This document shows, piece by piece, positions 1-8,310 of a stretch of DNA of 56,979 nucleotides. The first letter of the stretch is position 1. Every line of letters starts with the position of its first letter. The translations under genes were made by a program, and so were the position numbers. Source of the stretch: an uncultured Oscillospiraceae bacterium (lineage in GTDB: Bacteria > Bacillota > Clostridia > Oscillospirales > Oscillospiraceae); contig CAJTLK010000001.1 in NCBI GenBank assembly GCA_910577415.1, positions 1-56,979 of the forward strand, read 5' to 3'. Under the pieces are notes generated by a model that did no database searches, was not told the origin of the DNA, and saw only the letters and a list, made by a program, of their open reading frames with translations.

Positions 1-527
1 ACAAGGAGCAGTACGCCTTCTGCTGGATCGTGGACTTCCCCATGTACGAGATCGGGGAGGAGAGCGGCGAGCTGGAGTTCTGCCACAATCCCTTCTCCAT
101 GCCCGCCGGTGGGCTGGAGGCTCTGGATAAGGCCGCCAAGGGAGAAGTCGATCCCCTCACCATTACCGCCGACCAGTACGACCTGGTGTGCAACGGTATT
201 GAGCTTTCCTCCGGGGCAGTGCGAAACCACGATCCCGAGATCATGATCGAAGCCTTCAAGCTAGTGGGGCTGGGCGAAGACGACGTGAAGAGCAAGTTCC
301 CCGCCATGTATAACGCCTTTACCTACGGCGCGCCTCCCCACGCGGGCATTGCCCCCGGTGTGGACCGCATGGTCATGCTCCTCTCCGGGGAGGAGACCAT
401 TCGGGAGATCATTCCCTTCCCCATGAATAAAAACGCCCAGGACCTGATGATGGGCGCTCCCGGCACCGTGACCCAGAAGCAGCTTGACGAGCTGAGCATC
501 AAGGTAACAAAGGTGGAAGAGGAATGA
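1..527 (+). CDS. aspS: Aspartyl-tRNA synthetase, C-terminal part (cut by window start)
   Basis: Class II aspartyl-tRNA synthetase, charging tRNA-Asp in the cytoplasm. Only about the last 175 codons are present; the frame is open to the window edge (first full codon at 3). The end of the catalytic core is visible: the insertion-to-core segment VDFPMYE, the PFSMP stretch, and class II motif 3 in the form HAGIAPGVDRMVMLL, whose Arg contacts ATP. The C-terminus after IREIIPFPMNKNAQDLMMGAP is typical of bacterial AspRS. The stop overlaps the next start (ATGA at 524-527), so translation of the next gene is probably coupled. Whether the enzyme is discriminating or non-discriminating cannot be judged without the N-terminal domain. 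Confidence 0.95.
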   Translation, partial: KEQYAFCWIVDFPMYEIGEESGELEFCHNPFSMPAGGLEALDKAAKGEVDPLTITADQYDLVCNGIELSSGAVRNHDPEIMIEAFKLVGLGEDDVKSKFPAMYNAFTYGAPPHAGIAPGVDRMVMLLSGEETIREIIPFPMNKNAQDLMMGAPGTVTQKQLDELSIKVTKVEEE

Positions 528-1870
528 GCGCGTCTCAGAACGAGGACTTCCTCCACCTGATGGACGCCCTCCCCGCCGATCTGAAGCGGCGGACCATGGC
601 CGGGGACATCTCCGGCGCGCTGGCCCTGATCGAGAGCTACCTTGCCTCAGACAGGCATCCCGATTTGGCCCCCCGGCTCCGGGCGGAGCGGCTGCGTCTG
701 AGCCGTTTGGAGCGGAATTTTCCCTACGATAGGGACCAGGCTATCGCCTTGGTGCGAGAGCAGTGGCCGGAATTTACCCCCGAGCGGTTTGACCGGCTGG
801 TGGCCGCCCGGCGGGTAGATTGGCGGTATGTCAACGGCCAGCCCCACTTTCACAGCCGCTTTATCAACTCCCTGAAGGTCTATCCCGATGAGGTCCCCGG
901 CCTGAAGGTCAAGGCCGAGGACCACACCGCCCGGGATGAGATGCTGAAGCGGATGGAAGCGGAGGGCGGGCTAAGTGCGGACATCACGCTCCGGGCCTAT
1001 ATTCGCACCCGTACCCCCTCGGCAGGAAAGCCTGTCCAGGCATGGCTGCCCATTCCCGCCATCTGTCCTCAACAGGAGGAAAAATACATTGAGATTTTGA
1101 GCGCTACCCCCGGCGCTCAGACCGCCCCGGCCACAGCGGAGGCCCGGACCATATACTGGGAGAGCGGCGAGCGGGACAGCTTTGAGGTCACATACCGCTA
1201 CCGCCACACCGCTAAGTATGTCCGTCCCCTGGAGTTGCCCTGGGACGGCTCTGCTCCTCAGTTTTATACCGGGGAATTCCTTCCACACATCGCCTTTACC
1301 CCTTACCTTCGTGCGCTGGCAGCACGGCTCACCGACGGACTGGACACGCCAGTGGAAAAGGCAGCGGCCATTTACGACTACATTGCCGAAAACGTAGATT
1401 ACCGCTACCAGCCCGACTACATTTTGTTGGACGATATTGCCGACTCCTGTGCCAAGGAGCTGCGGGGAGATTGCGGGGTGATGGCCCTTTTGTTCATCAC
1501 CCTCTGCCGCATTGCTGGAGTACCCGCCCGGTGGCAGAGCGGCCTTCACGTTACCCCGGAGGAGGCGGGCTGCCACGACTGGGCCATGTTTTACGCCCCG
1601 CCCTATGGCTGGCTCTACGCCGACCCCTCCTTTGGCTCCGGCGCCCACCGAAATGGGGAGGCTAGCCGGAGGAAGCACTACTTCGGCAATCTTGACCCCT
1701 GTCGAATGGTAGCCAATTCCGCCTTTCAGGCTCCCCTTACGCCACCCGACCCCTGCTACCGCAGCGACCCCTACGACAACCAGTTGGGGGAGATGACGGT
1801 GGACGGCGTGGGGCTGAGCGGCAGCGAAATGGACCGGGATGTGGAAGTGGTGGAGTTCAAATTCCTATAA
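524..1870 (+). CDS. Transglutaminase-like domain protein
   Basis: A 448-residue protein with a transglutaminase-like (papain-fold) core at about residues 265-375. The Cys-His-Asp triad can be read as C317 (in RGDCGVMALL), H351 (in CHDWAMF) and D367 (in YADPSF). No signal peptide or membrane segment is visible, so it is probably cytoplasmic. The N-terminal 160 residues are charged and helical, with an all-beta-looking segment (about 160-260) before the core. Such proteins act as peptidases or amidases rather than true crosslinkers in most bacteria; the substrate is unknown. It overlaps aspS by 4 bp and is followed by a strong hairpin terminator, so aspS and this gene end one transcript. Confidence 0.8.
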   Translation: MSASQNEDFLHLMDALPADLKRRTMAGDISGALALIESYLASDRHPDLAPRLRAERLRLSRLERNFPYDRDQAIALVREQWPEFTPERFDRLVAARRVDWRYVNGQPHFHSRFINSLKVYPDEVPGLKVKAEDHTARDEMLKRMEAEGGLSADITLRAYIRTRTPSAGKPVQAWLPIPAICPQQEEKYIEILSATPGAQTAPATAEARTIYWESGERDSFEVTYRYRHTAKYVRPLELPWDGSAPQFYTGEFLPHIAFTPYLRALAARLTDGLDTPVEKAAAIYDYIAENVDYRYQPDYILLDDIADSCAKELRGDCGVMALLFITLCRIAGVPARWQSGLHVTPEEAGCHDWAMFYAPPYGWLYADPSFGSGAHRNGEASRRKHYFGNLDPCRMVANSAFQAPLTPPDPCYRSDPYDNQLGEMTVDGVGLSGSEMDRDVEVVEFKFL

Positions 1871-1872
1871 GA

Positions 1873-1901
1873 AAAGCCGCGCTGTAAATCAGCGCGGCTT
1901 T
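1873..1901. terminator. Bidirectional hairpin terminator
   Basis: Perfect 12-bp stem (1873-1884 with 1890-1901, AAAGCCGCGCTG arm) and a TAAAT loop, flanked by A and T runs on both sides. It lies between the convergent transglutaminase gene and the small HTH gene and can end both transcripts. Confidence 0.85.
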
Positions 1902-1902
1902 C

Positions 1903-2106
1903 TCATTCGTCGGGGACATAGTCAATAATGTCGGAGACGCCGCAGTCCAAAATGAAGCACAGCGTATCCAAGGTCTTTAACGTAATGTTCTGACCCTTTT
2001 TCATGCGGTGAAGGGTATTTGCCGAGACCCCATGCTTAAAAATGAGCTGGTACTCGGTAACGCCCTTCCGCAGCAGGGTCTTGTAAAAGGGAGCATAACT
2101 GATCAT
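1903..2106 (-). CDS. Small Cro/C1-type HTH regulator
   Basis: A 67-residue protein that is almost entirely one Cro/C1-type helix-turn-helix domain (HTH_26-like). The recognition region reads GVSANTLHRMKKGQNITLKTL, followed by the usual third and fourth helices ending LDCGVSDIIDYVPD. Proteins of this size act as DNA-binding repressors, often autoregulated; no partner domain is present. It is divergent from the 63-residue gene at 2204, with the consensus promoter of that gene lying between them, so it may control that promoter. The target is inferred from position only. Confidence 0.75.
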   Translation of the reverse strand: MISYAPFYKTLLRKGVTEYQLIFKHGVSANTLHRMKKGQNITLKTLDTLCFILDCGVSDIIDYVPDE

Positions 2107-2142
2107 TTACAACACCAACGATATTCTACCCTACTTCATCCC

Positions 2143-2171
2143 TTGACTATACCTAATTTATTGAGTATAAT
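2143..2171 (+). promoter_or_regulatory. Consensus vegetative promoter
   Basis: TTGACT (2143-2148), a 17-bp spacer, then TATAAT (2166-2171). It is a near-perfect sigma-A promoter pointing at the small gene starting at 2204. Confidence 0.8.
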
Positions 2172-2203
2172 GGTAGAAAAGAGAGAAAGGGGAGGCGCTG
2201 CCG

Positions 2204-2395
2204 GTGAATGAGGATGGACGCAGAGAGCTGCCGCTGGCGGGAATGGAGGACCCGGAGGAGCTGAAGCGGCGTTACCGGGCGGTCAGCTCGGCGGTGCTGC
2301 GAAGGTGGATGGACGCTGTGATCGGTCCCCATCACGACGCCATGGCCGCTATTCTGAACGAACGGGAGACCGCCGCCCCAAAACAAAACGGATAA
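2204..2395 (+). CDS. Unknown 63-residue protein
   Basis: Small acidic-basic helical protein with GTG start; the AGGGGAGG ribosome-binding site at about 2188-2195 and the consensus promoter just upstream support expression. The sequence contains PEELKRRYRAVSSAVLRRWMDAVIGP, whose first part looks amphipathic. No signal peptide, membrane segment or recognised domain. It is divergent from the HTH gene at 1903-2106 and followed by its own hairpin terminator, so it is a monocistronic unit. I do not recognise the family. Confidence 0.6.
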   Translation: MNEDGRRELPLAGMEDPEELKRRYRAVSSAVLRRWMDAVIGPHHDAMAAILNERETAAPKQNG

Positions 2396-2396
2396 A

Positions 2397-2420
2397 AAGG
2401 ACCGCCTATAGGCGGTCCTT
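2397..2420. terminator. Bidirectional hairpin terminator
   Basis: Ten-bp perfect stem (AAGGACCGCC, 2397-2406, with 2411-2420) and TATA loop between the convergent 63-residue gene and rnhA; flanked by A-rich and T-rich runs. Confidence 0.85.
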
Positions 2421-2425
2421 TCCCT

Positions 2426-2866
2426 TTACTGCTTAAATTTTTGGCTTTGTGCCACTGCCAGCTCGTCGCAGCGGTTATTGAACTCATTATCCGCATGCCC
2501 CTTGACCCAGTGGAGATTCACCGTGTGGACCTCGCACAGCTCCAGCAGCCGCTGCCACAGGTCAGGGTTGAGGGCGGGCTTTTTGTCCGCCTTTACCCAG
2601 CCCTTGGCCCGCCAACTTTTGGCCCAGCCCTTGCCTAAGCCGTCGATAACGTACTTGGAATCCGACCACAGCTCCACCACGCACGGTTCGGTGAGGGCCT
2701 CCAGGGCGGTAATGACCCCGGTCAGCTCCATGCGGTTGTTGGTGGTCTGCTCCTCTCCGCCGGAGAGTTCCTTTTGGAAACGGCCATATTGAAGAATGGC
2801 CCCCCAGCCGCCGGGGCCGGGGTTGCCGGAGCAAGCGCCGTCGGTATAGATGGTAACAGTTTTCAT
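2426..2866 (-). CDS. rnhA: Ribonuclease HI
   Basis: Cytoplasmic RNase H1 that cleaves RNA in RNA:DNA hybrids (R-loops, Okazaki primers). The four acidic catalytic residues are visible: D9 (YTDGACSGNPGPGG), E47 (NNRMELTG), D69 (LWSDSKYV) and the last Asp in NNRCDELA; the basic handle is present as KGWAKSWRAKGWVKADKKP. I chose the internal ATG at 2866 because GGGGGT lies 6 bases upstream and the protein then begins MKTVTIYTDG like the family; an earlier in-frame ATG at 2890 would overlap the upstream gene. Length 146, normal. Last gene of the gyrA-side minus-strand run; terminator follows. Confidence 0.93.
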   Translation of the reverse strand: MKTVTIYTDGACSGNPGPGGWGAILQYGRFQKELSGGEEQTTNNRMELTGVITALEALTEPCVVELWSDSKYVIDGLGKGWAKSWRAKGWVKADKKPALNPDLWQRLLELCEVHTVNLHWVKGHADNEFNNRCDELAVAQSQKFKQ

Positions 2867-2886
2867 AGCAACCCCCATAGCCGGCT

Positions 2887-3267
2887 TCACAGCTCCCGGA
2901 GAATTTCCTGCCGCTTGGTCTCATACTCTTCGGCAGTAATGAGCCGCTGGTCGTAGAGCGCCTGAAGCTTTTTCAGCCGCTCCTCGGCGCTCTCCTCCAC
3001 GCCGGGGTCCTCATCGGTGATCTCAAGTCCAAAGTCACGGTGCAAGCCGTAAAGGCCGTTCTTACTTACCGCGCCGTAAATGCCGATCCCCACAAAGCAG
3101 CAGGCCATCAGTGTCCACACCGCGCCAAAGGCCCCTCCCCCTGAGGGGATGACCTCCGTAACGCCAATGACCACAAAACCCAGGCCAACGAGGGCAAAGA
3201 CCCCAGAGAAAACACGGCTGAAGGTCTTCATGGCAGGAGAGGGCCGGAAGCGGATATTCTTTTTCAT
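2887..3267 (-). CDS. Small membrane protein with SHOCT domain
   Basis: A 126-residue protein with two predicted membrane helices (about residues 12-35 and 45-65) and a C-terminal SHOCT motif, EERLKKLQALYDQRLITAEEYETKRQEIL in family style. SHOCT segments are short oligomerisation-like modules found at the ends of many membrane proteins; the cellular role is unknown. Start ATG overlaps the gyrA stop (ATGA), and a GGAGGAGAG site lies inside the gyrA end, so it is translationally coupled to gyrA. Confidence 0.7.
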   Translation of the reverse strand: MKKNIRFRPSPAMKTFSRVFSGVFALVGLGFVVIGVTEVIPSGGGAFGAVWTLMACCFVGIGIYGAVSKNGLYGLHRDFGLEITDEDPGVEESAEERLKKLQALYDQRLITAEEYETKRQEILREL

Positions 3268-5828
3268 TCGCTCTCCTCCGCAGCCTCCACGTTGGCTTCC
3301 ACTTCGGCCTCATCCGCCGGAACAAGCTCTACCCCCTCGGGGAGCTCCTCCCCGGCCTCTTCGTGCTCAGTAAGGGCCAGGGAGATCACGTGATCCCCCT
3401 CCTCCTTAAAGCGCATCACGATAACGCCCTGGGTGGAGCGGCCTGTCTGGCGGATGCTCTCCACCGGGGTACGGATCAGCACCCCCGCCTGTGTTACCAG
3501 CAACAGGTCCTCGCTGCCGTCCACTACCTTGACGCCCACCACACTACCGGTCTTTTGGGTGCACATATAGTTGCGGATACCCACGCCGCCCCGGTTGGTC
3601 AAACGATACTCCTCCACGGGTGTGCGCTTGCCGTAGCCATGCTCAGTGATGGACAGCACCATCTTGCCCGCCGTTGCCCGGGCGGCGCCCACCACATGAT
3701 CCCCCTCCCGGAGGCGGATGCCCCGGACGCCCACGGCGTCCCGGCCCATAGGCCGCACGGCAGTCTCGTCAAAGACCACCGCCTGACCGTCATGGGTAGC
3801 AATAAGGATATTCTGGTGTCCGTCGGTCTCCCGAACTGTTACCAGCTCGTCCCCCTCGTCCAGGCGAAGGGCGCGGATACCGATATTTTTCAGGTTTTTC
3901 AGGGCCATGACGGGCAGACGCTTTACGGTTCCCTGGCGGGTGACCATAAAGATATACTTGCCCTCCATGTTGTCAGTATCCCGGAAGTGGAGCATGGCCT
4001 GGACCCGCTCCCCCTGCTCGATGGGAATGATGTTGATGAGGTTGGTGCCCTTGGCGGTCTTGCCGCTCTCGGGCACCTGGTAGCCCTTCTTGCGGTAGAC
4101 CTTGCCCGTGTCAGTGAAGAAGAGGATATAGTCATGGGTGGAGGCGGTGAACACATCCACCACATAGTCCTCCTCCCGGGTGGTGATCCCCCGCTTGCCC
4201 ATGCCGCCCTTGGACTGGGCAGTGTACTCGCTGACAGGGGTACGCTTGATGTACCCCGCCTGGGTCAGGGTGAAAACGCACTGCTCCTCCTCAATGAGGT
4301 CCTCGATGTCGATCTCGTCCAGTACATCCTCGATCTCGGTGCGGCGGTCATCGCCGAACTTGTCGGCAATGGCCTGAAGCTCTTCCTTCAGAATAGCCTT
4401 CACCATATCCTCGGAGCCAAGGACCTGCTGGTAGTAAGCGATACGCTCCTCCAGCTCCTTGTACTCCGCCTCCAGCTTTTCCCGGTTCAAGCCCTGAAGG
4501 GCGATAAGGCGCATATCGCAGATGGCCTGGGCCTGAACGTCGTCCAGGCTGAAACGCTCCATCAGGTTCTGCTTTGCGTTGTCGTAGGAGGAGCGGATGA
4601 TCTTGATGACCTCGTCAATGTTGTCCTGGGCAATGAGCAGACCCTCCAGCAGGTGGGCGCGCTCCTGGGCCTTGCGGAGGTCATATTGGGTGCGGCGGAC
4701 GATGATCTCCTCCTGGAAGGCAAGGTACTCGTCCAGCATATGCCGCAGAGACAAAATTCGGGGCTGGGACTGATTGTCCACCAAAGCCAGCATATTGATG
4801 GCAAAGGAGCTTTGGAGCTGGGTCTGGGCAAACAGGCGGTTGAGCACCACCTGGGGATTGGCCTCCCGCTTGAGTTCTATGACGATGCGCATACCGTTGC
4901 GGTCTGTCTCATCCCGAATGTCGGAAATGCCGTCCAGGCGTTTATCCTCCACCTGGTCGGCCATATTTTTGATGAGCATACGTTTGTTGACCTGATAGGG
5001 AATTTCCGTCACGATAATACGTGTGCGGTCCTTACCGTACTCCTCAAACTCGGTACGGGCACGGATGACCACCTTGCCCTGGCCGGTGGCGTAGGCGGCG
5101 CGGATGCCGGAACGGCCCATAATGATGCCCTTGGTGGGAAAGTCAGGGCCCTTCACGTGCTTCATCAGGTCTTCCAGAGTGCTCTCCGGGTCGTCCAGCA
5201 CCTGGATACAGGCCCCGATGACCTCCCGGAGGTTGTGGGGGGGGATATTGGTGGCCATGCCCACGGCGATGCCGGAGGAGCCGTTCACCAACAGATTGGG
5301 GAACCGGCAGGGCAGTACCCGAGGCTCCTTTCGGGTCTCATCAAAGTTGGGGTCCCAGTCCACCGTCTCCTTGTCCAGATCCCGCAAAATTTCCTCGGAA
5401 ATTTTGCTCAGCCGGGCCTCGGTATAACGGTAAGCCGCCGGAGGATCGCCGTCCACACTGCCGAAGTTGCCGTGGCCCTCCACCAGCATGTAGCGCATGG
5501 AGAAATCCTGGGCCAGTCGGACCAGGGCGTCGTACACCGACTGGTCGCCGTGGGGATGGTACCGGCCCAGCACGTCGCCCACACAGGTGGCCGACTTCTT
5601 GAAGGGCTTATCATGGGTCAGGTTATCCTCATACATGGCGTAGAGGATACGCCGGTGAACGGGCTTCAGGCCGTCCCGCACATCGGGCAGGGCCCGGCCC
5701 ACGATGACGGACATGGCATATTCGATGTAGCTCTGCTCCATCTCGGGAATGAGGGGGGAGTCGTGGATGATCTGGTCAGGATAACGAAATTCCTCCGGGT
5801 CCACGTGGTTTCTCTGCTTGGTTGCCAT
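3264..5828 (-). CDS. gyrA: DNA gyrase subunit A
   Basis: Breakage-reunion subunit of type IIA topoisomerase, which with GyrB adds negative supercoils. Length 854. The catalytic Tyr is Y135 (AAYRYTEARL), preceded by R134. The C-terminal beta-pinwheel carries a GyrA box as QSKGGMG, supporting gyrase rather than topoisomerase IV, and six blade-like repeats are visible. The protein ends in an acidic tail of about 35 residues. Start has AAGGAGGAAC just upstream. At the quinolone-determining position (E. coli Ser83) this protein has Gln96 (HPHGDQSVYD), while the Asp87 equivalent is D100. It lies 80 bp downstream of gyrB with a hairpin between. Confidence 0.97.
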   Translation of the reverse strand: MATKQRNHVDPEEFRYPDQIIHDSPLIPEMEQSYIEYAMSVIVGRALPDVRDGLKPVHRRILYAMYEDNLTHDKPFKKSATCVGDVLGRYHPHGDQSVYDALVRLAQDFSMRYMLVEGHGNFGSVDGDPPAAYRYTEARLSKISEEILRDLDKETVDWDPNFDETRKEPRVLPCRFPNLLVNGSSGIAVGMATNIPPHNLREVIGACIQVLDDPESTLEDLMKHVKGPDFPTKGIIMGRSGIRAAYATGQGKVVIRARTEFEEYGKDRTRIIVTEIPYQVNKRMLIKNMADQVEDKRLDGISDIRDETDRNGMRIVIELKREANPQVVLNRLFAQTQLQSSFAINMLALVDNQSQPRILSLRHMLDEYLAFQEEIIVRRTQYDLRKAQERAHLLEGLLIAQDNIDEVIKIIRSSYDNAKQNLMERFSLDDVQAQAICDMRLIALQGLNREKLEAEYKELEERIAYYQQVLGSEDMVKAILKEELQAIADKFGDDRRTEIEDVLDEIDIEDLIEEEQCVFTLTQAGYIKRTPVSEYTAQSKGGMGKRGITTREEDYVVDVFTASTHDYILFFTDTGKVYRKKGYQVPESGKTAKGTNLINIIPIEQGERVQAMLHFRDTDNMEGKYIFMVTRQGTVKRLPVMALKNLKNIGIRALRLDEGDELVTVRETDGHQNILIATHDGQAVVFDETAVRPMGRDAVGVRGIRLREGDHVVGAARATAGKMVLSITEHGYGKRTPVEEYRLTNRGGVGIRNYMCTQKTGSVVGVKVVDGSEDLLLVTQAGVLIRTPVESIRQTGRSTQGVIVMRFKEEGDHVISLALTEHEEAGEELPEGVELVPADEAEVEANVEAAEESE

Positions 5829-5880
5829 TTATGTTCCTCCTTGTTAGAGGTTCAGCTTCTAACCTATATTCAGAATGTGG

Positions 5881-5902
5881 GGCCCGACGACCTCGTCGGG
5901 CC
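5881..5902 (-). other. Hairpin between gyrB and gyrA
   Basis: Self-complementary GGCCCGACGA / TCGTCGGGCC immediately after the gyrB stop. There is no T run in the direction of transcription, so it looks like an mRNA-stabilising or processing hairpin rather than a full terminator; gyrA has no obvious strong promoter in the 80-bp gap. Confidence 0.5.
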
Positions 5903-5908
5903 AACCGC

Positions 5909-7930
5909 TTAATAATCCAGATTGACCGCGTACTTGGCATTCTTCTCAATAAATGCCTTTCGTGGTTCTACTTTTTCGCCCATAAGGACGGTAAAGGTCT
6001 CGTCGGCGGCCACGGCGTCGTCCAAAGTGATGCGGCGCAGGGTCCGCTTCTCCGGATCCATGGTGGTCTCCCACAGCTCATGGGGGTCCATCTCGCCCAA
6101 GCCCTTAAACCGGGAGATGTCCACCTTGGCGTTGGGATTGTCCCCCCGCAGCTCGGCGGATATCTTATCCCGCTCCTCCTCGGAGAAGGCCAGGCGCACT
6201 GTTTTGCCCTTGGTGAGCTTAAACAGGGGAGGCACCGCGGAGTAGACATACCCCTCCTCCACCAGAGGACGCATAAAGCGGAAAAAGAAGGTGAGCAGCA
6301 GGGTGCGGATGTGGGCGCCGTCCACGTCGGCATCGGCCATAATAATGATTTTATGGTAGCGCAGCTTCTCGATGTCAAACTCGTCGCCGATGCCCGCTCC
6401 CAGGGCTGTAATGACAGGCTGAAGCTTGTCGTTTCCGTAGACCTTGTCGGCTCTGGCCTTTTCCACGTTGAGCATCTTTCCCCACAGGGGAAGGATGGCC
6501 TGGAACTGGCTGTCCCGGCCCTGGGTGGCGCTGCCGCCGGCGGAATCGCCCTCTACGATGTAAATTTCAGTAACAGAGGGATCGGAAATGTTGCAGTCCC
6601 GGAGTTTATCGGGCATGGCCGCGCCGCCCAGGGCGGTCTTGCGGCGGACACTCTCCCGTGCCTTTCGGGCCGCCTCCCGGGCGCGGTTGGCGGTGAGGGC
6701 CTTTTCCAGGATGGCCTTGCCCACGGCGGGGTTTTCCTCCAAAAAGACGGTCAGCTTTTCAGTGATGATGGCGGATACCAATGCCCTGATCTCGCTGTTG
6801 CCCAGCTTGGCCTTGGTCTGGCCCTCAAACTGAGCCTCTGTGAGCTTCACCGAGATGACGCAGGTAATACCCTCCCGGCAGTCCTCGCCGGAGACCTTGT
6901 CCTCGTCCTTCAGAATTTTCATTTTTTTGCCGTAGGCGTTGAGCACGTTGGTGAGGGCCCGCTTGAAGCCGTCTTCATGCATACCGCCTTCGGGGGTGCG
7001 GACGTTGTTGGCGAAGGAGAGAATATTTTCGTTATAGCTGTCGCTGTACTGAAAGGCGATCTCAGCCTCAGCGTCCTCCTTCTGTCCCTTTACGTAGATG
7101 ACCTGACCGTGGAGGGGGGTCTTATTGGTATTGAGGAAGGTGACAAACTCCTTGATACCGCCCTCGTAGCACATCTCGTCCCGCTGCTGCTTGCCCTCCC
7201 GGCAGTCCTCAATGATAATGCGAAGACCCGCATTGAGGAATGCCTCCTCCCGGAGCCGGGTATGGAGAACGTCATAGTCATAGACGGTGGTGTCGGTAAA
7301 CATCTCAGGGTCTGGCTTAAAGACCACCTCGGTACCTGTTTTTTCAGTCTGGCCTACCACCTTCATCTGTTGGGTGACAAGGCCCCTGGCAAACTTCATT
7401 TCGTAGATGGAGCCGTCCTTGTGGACCCGGACCTCCAACCATTCGGAGAGGGCGTTGACCACGCTGGCGCCTACTCCGTGAAGGCCGCCGGAGACCTTGT
7501 AGCCGCCGCCGCCAAACTTGCCGCCGGCGTGAAGGATGGTATAGACCACCTCCAAAGCAGGCTTCCCGGTCTGGGCCTGAATGTCCACGGGAATACCCCG
7601 GCCATCGTCGGTAACTTTGATAATGTCGCCATCCAGAATGGAGACGGTGATATTTTTACAGTACCCGGCCAGAGCCTCGTCAATGGCGTTGTCCACGATC
7701 TCATAGACCAGGTGGTGGAGACCGGAGGAGGAGGTGGAGCCGATATACATGCCCGGACGCTTCCGCACGGCCTCCAAACCTTCCAGGACCTGGATTTCTG
7801 AAGCGTCGTAGTCATGGTCGGTCTGGGTAACGCTGTCGCTCCAGTCCTCTTTTTCGGATAGCTTCACCGCAGTCTCTACCGGCTGCTCCTCTTCTTCTAA
7901 AATTTCATCTTTTACTTGCTCGTCGTTCAT
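5909..7930 (-). CDS. gyrB: DNA gyrase subunit B
   Basis: ATPase subunit of gyrase. GHKL ATPase signature (EIVDNAIDEALAG), glycine loops (DDGRGIPV; GGLHGVGASVVNALS), transducer domain, then TOPRIM with EGDSAGGSA and the metal-binding DADVDGAHIRTLL. Ends with the usual GLGEMDPHELWETTMDP segment. Length 673, longer than the common 635-645 because of an acidic N-terminal extension of roughly 40 residues rich in Glu and Asp; the start is supported by AGGAGGT five bases upstream. The usual PLRGK/PLKGK motif reads PLWGK. It sits between remB and gyrA as in other Firmicutes. Confidence 0.97.
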   Translation of the reverse strand: MNDEQVKDEILEEEEQPVETAVKLSEKEDWSDSVTQTDHDYDASEIQVLEGLEAVRKRPGMYIGSTSSSGLHHLVYEIVDNAIDEALAGYCKNITVSILDGDIIKVTDDGRGIPVDIQAQTGKPALEVVYTILHAGGKFGGGGYKVSGGLHGVGASVVNALSEWLEVRVHKDGSIYEMKFARGLVTQQMKVVGQTEKTGTEVVFKPDPEMFTDTTVYDYDVLHTRLREEAFLNAGLRIIIEDCREGKQQRDEMCYEGGIKEFVTFLNTNKTPLHGQVIYVKGQKEDAEAEIAFQYSDSYNENILSFANNVRTPEGGMHEDGFKRALTNVLNAYGKKMKILKDEDKVSGEDCREGITCVISVKLTEAQFEGQTKAKLGNSEIRALVSAIITEKLTVFLEENPAVGKAILEKALTANRAREAARKARESVRRKTALGGAAMPDKLRDCNISDPSVTEIYIVEGDSAGGSATQGRDSQFQAILPLWGKMLNVEKARADKVYGNDKLQPVITALGAGIGDEFDIEKLRYHKIIIMADADVDGAHIRTLLLTFFFRFMRPLVEEGYVYSAVPPLFKLTKGKTVRLAFSEEERDKISAELRGDNPNAKVDISRFKGLGEMDPHELWETTMDPEKRTLRRITLDDAVAADETFTVLMGEKVEPRKAFIEKNAKYAVNLDY

Positions 7931-8022
7931 AGGGTACCTCCTGAATTTTGCGGAACGCAGAAAACCGTTTGTGGCATCAAGCGGTTTTCTCCGTCCCGCT
8001 TTGTTGTGTCATACCGTAAGAT

Positions 8023-8283
8023 CTATTCCATTCCATTTCCCGTTAACCGCCCCCGGAGCACTGTGGGGGAGAGAGGAGAAAGGTAAACTCTGGCAACACT
8101 GTCCTTCTGGCACAATACAAAGGAGCGGGGTAGTCCGGCGGCGGCGTTGACCACCCTTCCCTCCTTTTCCGCCCGTTCCAAAAACGCGCGGGTGCGGTGG
8201 GACCAGGAGGCGTTGTCCAGATCAAAGACCCCTAATATATCCTCCGCGGGCACCACTACCGATTGTCCCAGATGCAGGTACAT
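8023..8283 (-). CDS. remB: RemB/YaaB-like protein (DUF370)
   Basis: An 86-residue DUF370-type protein starting MYLHLGQSVVVPAEDILGVFDL. In Bacillus subtilis the gene at exactly this position (between recF and gyrB) is yaaB/remB, a regulator linked to extracellular matrix expression. Its relative RemA is a DNA-binding oligomer. Start supported by GGGAGGA. The role in this organism is inferred from homology and synteny. Confidence 0.82.
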   Translation of the reverse strand: MYLHLGQSVVVPAEDILGVFDLDNASWSHRTRAFLERAEKEGRVVNAAAGLPRSFVLCQKDSVARVYLSPLSPTVLRGRLTGNGME

Positions 8284-8310
8284 GGGTCTTTCCTCCCGCT
8301 GCTTTTCAGC

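Noticed and set aside
3363..5912. Very long open frame (849 codons) on the plus strand opposite gyrA
   Set aside because: It is the mirror of a highly conserved GC-rich gene; it has no ribosome-binding site or known domain and its His/Leu/Gly/Val-rich sequence is typical of antisense frames.
5822..7801. Long open frame (659 codons) opposite gyrB
   Set aside because: Antisense shadow of gyrB with no family resemblance and no initiation signal.
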